Shown here: piece after piece, positions 1 to 5,081 of the stretch | Numbering within the stretch: the stretch's first letter is position 1 | Layout: each line of letters starts with the position of its first letter | NCBI GenBank assembly: GCA_050248595.1 | Contig: JBFWSB010000334.1 | Location: 1-5,081, forward strand | Direction of reading: 5' to 3' | Origin: JAGWAZ01 sp050248595 | GTDB taxonomy: Bacteria; Bacteroidota; Ignavibacteria; OLB7 | DNA: 5,081 nucleotides | The notes under the pieces: model-generated | Told to the model about the DNA's origin: nothing | Seen by the model: only the letters and a program-made list of their open reading frames with translations | The model's database searches: none | Translations under genes and position numbers: made by a program

Positions 1-816
1 TCTCACCGGCCAGTTGTTCTCTCTGTAGATCGACTGGATCTCTTGCGAACTCAACGCTCGGTTATACAGCCGATTGTCATCTATGCCACCCTTGAAGTAT
101 CCATCGGCATATGTCACTGGCCATGTTGATCGTTGTACTAACCCAATATGAAGTGGAGCAGTTGCCCCGTGGATGTAGGGTTGCATTGTTTCCAGAATTG
201 GTCCCAAGCGTAGCGTGCCATCAATATAGAAATCTACAAGTTGCCTTGGGAATGGGGTAAACAGAGGATCGAAACGCCAGACGATCGTTAATAAATGCCA
301 TTTTCCATCTTTTAGAGAAATTGATGGCGAAAGATTCCCAGTTGAAATCTCGGTCATTTTATCTCGCTTTTCAAGAACTAACCCATATCCTGAAAATGGT
401 AGCCCTTTCACTACTATTCCGGGACCATCAGCACCATTAATAGATGCTTGGCTTTGATCTGTACAGAACTTGACCCAAGCTATTATTGTAAAGTTAGAAT
501 CGAAGTTCAAGGCTGATACATGAGGAACTTGAATATAGTCGTTGACCCCATCGAAGGAGTAAGCACTCCGAGCTGTCCCAAAGCGATCTGGCACTAGACT
601 TGGACCGAAGAGGGTTCCATGGTGACCGTTCCCACTCGCATCATTCGCATTCCCGCTAAATGGCCAATAGGCGATCAGCCCATTGGTTGGTGCTTGGGAT
701 TGAAGAGGGAGAGTGTGAAGACTAAGAGAAGCAACTGTTATCCAAAGAAACGTCGAATGTTTTCTTAGTACGTCAAGCAGAGAAATCTGCGCGGACTTAC
801 ATACTCTCGACATCAT
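1..816 (-). CDS. Exported LamG/concanavalin A-like domain protein (3' end outside window)
   Basis: The reading frame is open from ATG at 816 to the window edge, giving 272 codons without a stop. An in-frame TGA at 825-823 leaves only ATG 816, ATG 813 or GTG 822 as starts. Residues 1-42 look like a signal peptide with an unusually long n-region, a hydrophobic core around 22-36 (FLWITVASL) and a probable cleavage after SQA at 40-42. Residues 46-268 match the LamG_3 jelly-roll pattern: GLIAYWPFSGNANDASGNG, then YSFDGVNDYIQVP, FTIIAWVKF, GKWHLLTIVW, VDFYIDG, and the closing GGIDDNRLYNRALSSQEI. Such domains bind glycans or proteins, but the ligand cannot be read from sequence. Further domains, possibly a T9SS sorting domain as in the neighbour, would lie beyond the edge. 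No strong Shine-Dalgarno sequence precedes the start. The family call is firm; the role is unknown. Confidence 0.9.
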   Translation of the reverse strand, partial: MMSRVCKSAQISLLDVLRKHSTFLWITVASLSLHTLPLQSQAPTNGLIAYWPFSGNANDASGNGHHGTLFGPSLVPDRFGTARSAYSFDGVNDYIQVPHVSALNFDSNFTIIAWVKFCTDQSQASINGADGPGIVVKGLPFSGYGLVLEKRDKMTEISTGNLSPSISLKDGKWHLLTIVWRFDPLFTPFPRQLVDFYIDGTLRLGPILETMQPYIHGATAPLHIGLVQRSTWPVTYADGYFKGGIDDNRLYNRALSSQEIQSIYRENNWPVR

Positions 817-937
817 GCTCACTCATCAAATTAATGGGAAGTGACTCAGCCCAATCAAATCAACGTATTGTTCAGGAATATGATTTGCAGACTCCTCGCC
901 TACCAATCAATAGATTTCCATAGACTATTGACATCTA

Positions 938-967
938 ATAATGTAGTGAATGCGAACAAATTGACAA
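938..967 (-). promoter_or_regulatory. Weak candidate promoter for the LamG-domain gene
   Basis: On the minus strand TTGTCA (967-962) and CATTAT (943-938) are separated by 18 bases. This resembles a sigma70 -35/-10 pair with 5/6 and 4/6 matches. It lies downstream of the terminator and about 120 bases upstream of the LamG gene start, where a promoter for that gene is expected. The primary sigma factor of Bacteroidota prefers a different consensus (TTTG / TAnnTTTG), and no good match to that was found, so this is only a candidate. Confidence 0.2.
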
Positions 968-991
968 ACCATTTTTAAGCACATTCTTGAT

Positions 992-1025
992 AAAAAAAGG
1001 GGGATGTCAATCGACATCCCCTTTT
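992..1025 (-). terminator. Intrinsic (rho-independent) terminator of the propeller/T9SS gene
   Basis: A perfect 9-bp stem (GGGGATGTC at 1000-1008 with GACATCCCC at 1013-1021) closes on a 4-base loop. It can be extended by a G-U pair and A-U pairs. Read on the minus strand it is followed by a run of seven T (998-992), the classic terminator layout, and it begins 33 bases after the TAG stop at 1060-1058. On the plus strand the T run is only four long and no plus-strand gene ends nearby, so it serves the minus strand. Confidence 0.93.
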
Positions 1026-1057
1026 CAATACATATTTCATACGTGTTCGCTCGAAAA

Positions 1058-2968
1058 CTACTGATCTAATAGAACAACACGATAGTTCAGAACCAGATCA
1101 TGCTCAACAACCTGAATGATGTAAACACCCGGTCTCCAATCCGAAGTTTGTACTTCCATTTCACGAACTCCTTCTCTCCCCTCATATTCAGCTTTGAATA
1201 TTGACCTGCCTGTAACATCACTCACTGACACCATTGATGGAGCAGTCGTTTCGGATGTATAGAGGAGTCGAAAGTTCTGACCAACTACGATCGGATTTGG
1301 GACGACATGCCCCGCACTACTGCTCAGGTCAATCTCGGGTTCGCTGTTTGGTAACATCTTTGGTGGTGGGGGTGGCGTGCAGACTTGAGTAGCATAGGTT
1401 AAATCTAAATCAGTGTTGTCTGGCGTGCATTGATCCAGTACTGAAGCGATAGTACCCCCAACACAAGCCCATGCAAATCCTGGAGAAACAGTAAGAGGGG
1501 TTGGTGTGTTTTCACAGGTAGTCTGTCCAAGACCATTTGTTTTCAACAAATACAATTGCTCTGGATCAGCAGGCGCACTCCCAGCAAGGTTGCTTTGCTC
1601 ACTTCCCGCAACAACATATCCTCCTACGGTAGCTCCAGCATCCTCTACAACTGATCGCCCATAGTCATTGGCAGCACCACCATAGACAAGGAAGCCCATG
1701 CCGAGTGGATCAATGCCGAGGGCAGCTACTGCCGGAGGGCCAACAACGGCAGCCGGAACGATTTCCATTAGAAAAGCATCCAACTGTCCATGACCACCAT
1801 TCAACGTAACTGAACCTGTCACCGCAAGATTTCCGGCAGTCCCAACCGCAGCAATTTCTTTGATAGAAGTTCCAAGGTCGAAGCTCGTTCCTTGATCACC
1901 GTAGAGCATATCAGCCAGCGGACCAGCACATACGTTCGCGCCTGTTTTCATTACGATAATCTCGGCACCATTCCATGCGAACCCTGCCGGTACTGACCGA
2001 GTCCACCCAGTTAATGCAATTTGGCCAGCATTAGGAGCAACAACCAATTCTGCAACTGATAGAGCAACTTCTGGTCGCGTTCCACCATAGACGATAGCCC
2101 CTTGAGGCGCCCCTCCAATTGCCCCAGTGTTTCCGTTTACACGAACAACGTAAATATCCCAGGTACCACCATTTTGGCCAGCAGAACGCCCAACAGCAAC
2201 GATATCCCCGATACTTGGATTCAGAGGAGTAAACTGAACTGATGTTTCAGTCAAGGCATGGAACTCATCTCCATATTGGAGAGTTCCATACGTTTGATCC
2301 CAAATTAGTACGCCATTAGCAGTCGTGCGAAACAAGAGAGCGTCGAGCGTTGTGCTACTCTGATAATAGCCTGCCACGACAAAATCACCTGTATTCGTCG
2401 TTGTTCCATTACCGTTCGCGGCTTCTATAACTTCATACCCAACTTCTGTTGTAGTATCGGTTCCGTATGTCTCCAGCCATAGAACCGTTCCACATGGATC
2501 AATACGCATCAAGAAAATATCGTAGGTAGAAGTAGTGCTCCCAAAACAGTTCGACTCATCTGGTGGCGGAGTATTATCAGTTGTGCCGACAATAATGAAA
2601 TCGCCATTTGCACATTCTTTTACGTCGTATGCATGATCATTTCCACCTATATCATAGGATTTTTCCCATGCAAGAGCACCATTTTGATTCGCACGAACAA
2701 TAAATATATCTTTTGTTGCATTGCAACTTGAGGTGGTAGTACTATAAGTCCAACCAACACTAATGTACCCTGCGAGGGGTGCACAACTATTTCCCGAAGC
2801 GGCCGCAGTCGTAACAGCCTCTCCCCCATCCACACATGACGCCCCACCATATACATATTCCCATTGTTGAGCCTGCAGCCCAGCCACAGCACTTAGAATT
2901 CCCCACATACATAGGCTGAAGAAGCCTATACATCGCTTGAATCCAACGCAATTTCTTAGTTCGTTCAT
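1058..2968 (-). CDS. Exported seven-repeat beta-propeller-like protein with T9SS type A sorting domain
   Basis: This is a complete 636-residue secreted protein. Residues 1-33 form a signal peptide (hydrophobic core about 14-30, likely cleavage after LQA). Residues 36-480 carry seven repeats marked by a YG(G/T/D)-type turn at Y40, Y105 (variant YDIGG), Y168, Y227, Y294, Y356 and Y429, spaced 59-73 residues apart. Most repeats are followed by a hydrophobic strand such as DFIIVG or DFVVAG and then a (D)IFLMR-type strand. This fits a seven-bladed beta-propeller like those built from SBBP-type repeats. A Cys-containing segment (485-530) and a Pro-rich linker (531-536) lead to the sorting domain at 555-636: VPNP at 556-559, SDVTGRSIF at 583-591, WRPGVYIIQV at 611-620 and the terminal YRVVLLDQ. 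In T9SS clients this domain directs passage across the outer membrane and is usually removed, with surface anchoring or release. No catalytic motif was seen, and the ligand is unknown. The 246-base frame inside it (2647-2892) is a shadow. Confidence 0.93.
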   Translation of the reverse strand: MNELRNCVGFKRCIGFFSLCMWGILSAVAGLQAQQWEYVYGGASCVDGGEAVTTAAASGNSCAPLAGYISVGWTYSTTTSSCNATKDIFIVRANQNGALAWEKSYDIGGNDHAYDVKECANGDFIIVGTTDNTPPPDESNCFGSTTSTYDIFLMRIDPCGTVLWLETYGTDTTTEVGYEVIEAANGNGTTTNTGDFVVAGYYQSSTTLDALLFRTTANGVLIWDQTYGTLQYGDEFHALTETSVQFTPLNPSIGDIVAVGRSAGQNGGTWDIYVVRVNGNTGAIGGAPQGAIVYGGTRPEVALSVAELVVAPNAGQIALTGWTRSVPAGFAWNGAEIIVMKTGANVCAGPLADMLYGDQGTSFDLGTSIKEIAAVGTAGNLAVTGSVTLNGGHGQLDAFLMEIVPAAVVGPPAVAALGIDPLGMGFLVYGGAANDYGRSVVEDAGATVGGYVVAGSEQSNLAGSAPADPEQLYLLKTNGLGQTTCENTPTPLTVSPGFAWACVGGTIASVLDQCTPDNTDLDLTYATQVCTPPPPPKMLPNSEPEIDLSSSAGHVVPNPIVVGQNFRLLYTSETTAPSMVSVSDVTGRSIFKAEYEGREGVREMEVQTSDWRPGVYIIQVVEHDLVLNYRVVLLDQ

Positions 2969-2974
2969 AATTCT

Positions 2975-2980
2975 ACCTTT
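2975..2980 (-). promoter_or_regulatory. Ribosome binding site of the propeller/T9SS gene
   Basis: The minus strand reads AAAGGT, with AAAGG ending seven bases before the ATG at 2968. The spacing is right for a Shine-Dalgarno site, and it supports this start together with the signal peptide that begins at once. It is the best ribosome binding site in the window; the other three genes have weak ones. Confidence 0.6.
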
Positions 2981-3118
2981 ATGGAAGTTAATGAGAGGTG
3001 TTCAGATATCTCAACAAAGAATATCGTGAACCTTATTTTTTCTTCTTCAATACAACAGTTAGCCTCTGATGCCCACACAAGCTCAGCATAAGATGTTGAA
3101 AAAGACCGGTGATTGTAT

Positions 3119-3132
3119 AGGATTATAATCCT
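3119..3132. repeat. 14-bp perfect palindrome upstream of the propeller gene
   Basis: AGGATTATAATCCT is its own reverse complement. It lies in the 276-base gap between the regulator and the propeller gene, about 150 bases upstream of the latter's start. Such a site could bind a dimeric transcription factor; the adjacent LuxR-type protein is one candidate. The centre also contains TATAAT on both strands, so it could overlap a -10 element, although no well-spaced -35 was found. The symmetry is seen directly; any function is inference. Confidence 0.45.
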
Positions 3133-3186
3133 GCTGTACAAACTAATCCTTCAGATTTAAAATATGGATTTAGAGAAAGAAGAATC

Positions 3187-3206
3187 AATACGTATTAATA
3201 CCTATT
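3187..3206. repeat. Tandem 10-bp direct repeat
   Basis: AATACGTATT at 3187-3196 is followed directly by AATACCTATT at 3197-3206, a 9/10 match. The first unit is a perfect palindrome, and a second palindrome, GTATTAATAC, spans the junction at 3192-3201. The 10-base period is close to one helical turn, so both copies face the same side of the DNA. The repeat lies 39 bases past the regulator stop codon and about 220 bases before the propeller start. It may be an operator or chance AT-rich symmetry. Confidence 0.4.
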
Positions 3207-3244
3207 TTCAAGCTACTCTTTCATACTAATGACTTCTCTGAGTT

Positions 3245-4024
3245 TCAGTGTACACCTAACACTTCCATAGCTTCAATAATTGAATGCGTCTCGGTTTTTC
3301 TTAAAATATTCTCCACGTGCTTATTAACTGTCCTGACCGAAATGTTGAGTATATCAGCAGCTTCACGATGTTTTTTACCTTTACTTATCAAGTTCAGGAT
3401 TTTACGCTCTTGCGGCGTTAGAGTGGTTGTCGACTCTAACTGATTGTCCCCCCACTGATTTGTTTTCTGATGATCTCTGTCTGGTAAAAAATTCAGTGGA
3501 TGAGTTCCAATGATGAAGGCGAAGAAACCAACCAGACTACGGAAAAAATCCAGAGTTTCTCGAGATATTGGGTGGTCAGGTTGCTTGTTCCACAAAATGA
3601 CCCCTCCTATCCATTGCATAGTATTCTTCACGAAGTAGTCGAATCGTATTGACTGGTGTCTAAAGGCTATAACATCTGGTGTTTGCATAGCAGATAGGAT
3701 GTACGTCACGGGAGGATAAATACTCGAGTTAGTATGGTTCATCAGAAATTGTTCTGTTGGATGTACCATAAAACTTCCACTTGCTACATCAACTCTTATT
3801 CGACTAATGTCTGAAAAGTAGGGAAGCAAGTGTTTTTCCAATCTTGCCTCCCACACTTCAGCATCGTGAATGGTGGAAAGCTCTTGGAAACAATTCAGAA
3901 AAGAAACGACGGTGGCGTCGAAGCAGGTTATGAATGGAGGCTTCATAAAGCTGTTCAATAAGGTTAGAGGGTTATTGTTGTCACACACTGGTTTGTGACA
4001 CTGCTGAATATCGCACATAGGCAC
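3245..4024 (-). CDS. LuxR-family transcriptional regulator, GAF-like N-terminal region plus C-terminal HTH
   Basis: This is a cytoplasmic DNA-binding regulator of 259 residues if it starts at GTG 4024, or 257 from ATG 4018. ATG 4018 has a GAG-type ribosome binding match at better spacing, so it may be the true start. Residues 201-256 are a LuxR_C helix-turn-helix: LTPQERKILNLISKGK, then the scaffold helix REAADILNI and the recognition helix SVRTVNKHVENILRK (229-243). Residues about 35-175 look like a GAF-type sensor, with an entry helix (FLNCFQELSTIHDAEVWEAR), a strand SRIRVDV, a late strand GGVILWNK and a closing helix RETLDFFRSLVGFFAFII. There is no receiver domain with a phosphorylatable Asp, and the hallmark residues of acyl-homoserine-lactone binding domains are not evident, so the signal is unknown. 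The N-terminus has Cys at 4, 9 and 14. The gene is divergent from the exporter and lies upstream of the propeller gene. The HTH call is firm; the GAF call is moderate. Confidence 0.9.
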   Translation of the reverse strand: MPMCDIQQCHKPVCDNNNPLTLLNSFMKPPFITCFDATVVSFLNCFQELSTIHDAEVWEARLEKHLLPYFSDISRIRVDVASGSFMVHPTEQFLMNHTNSSIYPPVTYILSAMQTPDVIAFRHQSIRFDYFVKNTMQWIGGVILWNKQPDHPISRETLDFFRSLVGFFAFIIGTHPLNFLPDRDHQKTNQWGDNQLESTTTLTPQERKILNLISKGKKHREAADILNISVRTVNKHVENILRKTETHSIIEAMEVLGVH

Positions 4025-4080
4025 GACTCAGCAGATGTTCCATATTACGAACCCAGAGTGAGTGAGTCAAGAGGAACATC
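4025..4080 (-). promoter_or_regulatory. Two interleaved inverted repeats in the regulator leader
   Basis: An 8-bp pair (GATGTTCC at 4034-4041 with GGAACATC at 4073-4080) and a 6-bp pair (GACTCA at 4025-4030 with TGAGTC at 4063-4068) alternate in the order A-B-A'-B'. The arrangement ends directly at the GTG start of the LuxR-type gene, and the inner TGAGTC on the minus strand contains the only Shine-Dalgarno-like GAG. As RNA the pairs could form a pseudoknot or two alternative hairpins covering the start. As DNA the 8-bp arms could be half-sites for a dimeric regulator. No experiment or alignment supports either yet. Confidence 0.35.
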
Positions 4081-4282
4081 ATTTTAATTACTTCACAATA
4101 TTGGGTGTAGGATTGCAGAGCGAGATGTAACTTCTACCACTCCTGTTCCCCTTCGCTTTAGTTCCCCCCTTCGTCATGTTTGTCGACTCATGTTTCAGAA
4201 TTTGACTCCGTATCTCTTGAGGGAGGACAAATCGATATTTTGACAGCTTGGAAGTGTACGTTACCTGCTGAGCACTGTTTTC

Positions 4283-5081
4283 ATGACCGACACTGACTAC
4301 CATATCATACCAGGTCCGCCTGAGCATCATGACCCGCGTGAGGTCTTTGTCCTGCAACTCGCGCAGGCATTGCACAAGTTTGGTACTCCGGCTCATCGCC
4401 TTGAGCAGACGATGGCTATGGTTATGAAACAGCTTGGTATGCAAGGGGAATTTTTTGCACTCCCAACAAGCCTGTTTGCATCGTTTGGAAGACCGGAAGC
4501 TCACCGAACAAGTATGATGCGTGGAGAGACTGGCGATGTCAACCTGGAGAAGCTGAGTCTGCTGGATAAACTGGCTGAAAGGATTATTCTTCGGCAGGTT
4601 TCGTTAGAGGAGGGGAAGAATGAATTACGAGAGATTATTGAGCAGCCGAAGAGGTATCAAAACATTCTCTCGATAGTCGGCTCAGGACTCGGCACAGCGA
4701 TCTCGGCCTTGGTTTTCAATGGTGGGTGGCGAGAGATTCTTGTGGCCGGCATCATTGGTATTCTGCTCGGTGCAATTGCCCCATTCTTTGCACGGGAAGA
4801 AGCACGTCGTAGAGTTTTCGAAATCGTGGCTGCTCTCCTCGCCGCTTCAGTGGCTGTTGCTGCTGCTCACTTCTTCACTCCATTCTCAGTCTTTATTGCC
4901 ACACTCGCCGGATTAATCATGCTACTTCCCGGCATGAGGTTAACCACCGCTATGACCGAGATTGCCTCCGGACACCTTGTCTCCGGTGCTGCACGCTTAA
5001 CCGGTGCGGTAATGGCCTTTCTCGGCATTGCCTTCGGGACAGCTCTCGGGAACCGGATGGCCTCACTCTTGTTTGAAACAT
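4283..5081 (+). CDS. Threonine/serine exporter family protein, ThrE/YjjP-like (3' end outside window)
   Basis: The frame is open from ATG 4283 to the right edge (266 codons). An in-frame TGA at 4241-4243 with no ATG, GTG or TTG before 4283 fixes the start, although the ribosome binding site is weak. It is an inner-membrane protein of the ThrE family (PF06738), whose characterised members export L-threonine and L-serine with the proton motive force. The cytoplasmic N-terminal half shows family signatures: LHKFGTPAHRLEQTM (30-44), GEFFALPTSLFASFG (55-69) and GDVNLEKLSLLDKLAERI (84-101). About five membrane segments follow, near 128-147, 150-169, 178-197, 201-218 and 238-257, with the conserved LLPGMRLTTAMTEIASGHLVSGAARL at 214-239. 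Because YjjP-type proteins are about 250 residues while full ThrE fusions exceed 400, the open frame at 266 codons may continue into the ThrE_2 half. The minus-strand frame at 4088-4504 overlaps it and is a shadow. Family assignment is firm; the exact substrate is inferred. Confidence 0.93.
   Translation, partial: MTDTDYHIIPGPPEHHDPREVFVLQLAQALHKFGTPAHRLEQTMAMVMKQLGMQGEFFALPTSLFASFGRPEAHRTSMMRGETGDVNLEKLSLLDKLAERIILRQVSLEEGKNELREIIEQPKRYQNILSIVGSGLGTAISALVFNGGWREILVAGIIGILLGAIAPFFAREEARRRVFEIVAALLAASVAVAAAHFFTPFSVFIATLAGLIMLLPGMRLTTAMTEIASGHLVSGAARLTGAVMAFLGIAFGTALGNRMASLLFET

Noticed and set aside
2647..2892. 81-codon minus-strand frame inside the propeller gene
   Set aside because: It lies wholly within a well-supported gene in another frame, shows no recognisable domain and has no ribosome binding site of note.
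3005..3025. GATAT/ATATC inverted repeat before the propeller gene
   Set aside because: The stem is only five A/T-rich pairs, common by chance in this AT-rich gap.
2969..3244. Terminator for the LuxR-type gene or a Bacteroidota-type promoter (TTTG / TAnnTTTG) for the propeller gene
   Set aside because: No GC-rich hairpin followed by a T run was found. The nearest -7 match, TATTCTTTG, has an extra base and no TTG at the right distance.
4190..4243. 17-codon mini-frame (MFQNLTPYLLREDKSIF) in frame with and 39 bases before the exporter start
   Set aside because: It has no Shine-Dalgarno site and no run of Thr or Ser codons that would suggest attenuation. It is short enough to be chance.
4240..4268. 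TTGACA at 4240-4245 as a -35 element for the exporter
   Set aside because: No acceptable -10 hexamer lies 16-18 bases downstream, and the ATG at 4283 would leave almost no leader.
4088..4504. 138-codon minus-strand frame overlapping the exporter start
   Set aside because: Its first half is antisense to the clearly conserved ThrE N-terminus. The protein is rich in Cys, Lys, Arg and His with no recognisable motif, as expected of a shadow frame.
4719..4916. 65-codon plus-strand frame
   Set aside because: It sits in another frame of the exporter's membrane region, and its Leu/Ser-rich product is a by-product of that coding sequence.

Overview
The window most likely comes from a member of the Bacteroidota or a closely related lineage that uses the type IX secretion system (T9SS). 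The main evidence is the 636-residue exported protein, which ends in a recognisable T9SS type A C-terminal sorting domain. Base composition is moderate rather than strongly AT-rich, so a low-GC flavobacterium seems less likely. No rRNA or tRNA gene, CRISPR array, insertion sequence or phage gene was seen.

From left to right there are four protein-coding genes. Bases 1-816 (minus strand) hold the N-terminal 272 codons of an exported protein with a LamG/concanavalin-like domain; it runs off the left edge. Bases 1058-2968 (minus) encode a complete exported protein. Its seven regularly spaced 'YG' repeats suggest a seven-bladed beta-propeller, followed by a Pro-rich linker and the T9SS sorting domain. 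A strong intrinsic terminator (992-1025) follows it, so the LamG gene probably has its own promoter. Bases 3245-4024 (minus) encode a LuxR-type regulator with a GAF-like N-terminal region and a C-terminal HTH. Bases 4283-5081 (plus) hold the N-terminal 266 codons of a ThrE/YjjP-family threonine/serine exporter, which runs off the right edge.

The three minus-strand genes lie in the order regulator, propeller protein, LamG protein in the direction of transcription, with gaps of 276 and 241 bases. They are not a tight operon. The regulator is divergent from the exporter across 258 bases. Both regions flanking the regulator contain short symmetric sequences: a 14-bp perfect palindrome and a 10-bp tandem repeat before the propeller gene, and two interleaved inverted repeats just before the regulator start. 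These could be regulator binding sites or leader structures, but that is inference.

Nothing here clearly amounts to a new biological system. The content is typical of a T9SS bacterium: surface or secreted proteins, a stand-alone regulator and a housekeeping-type transporter.
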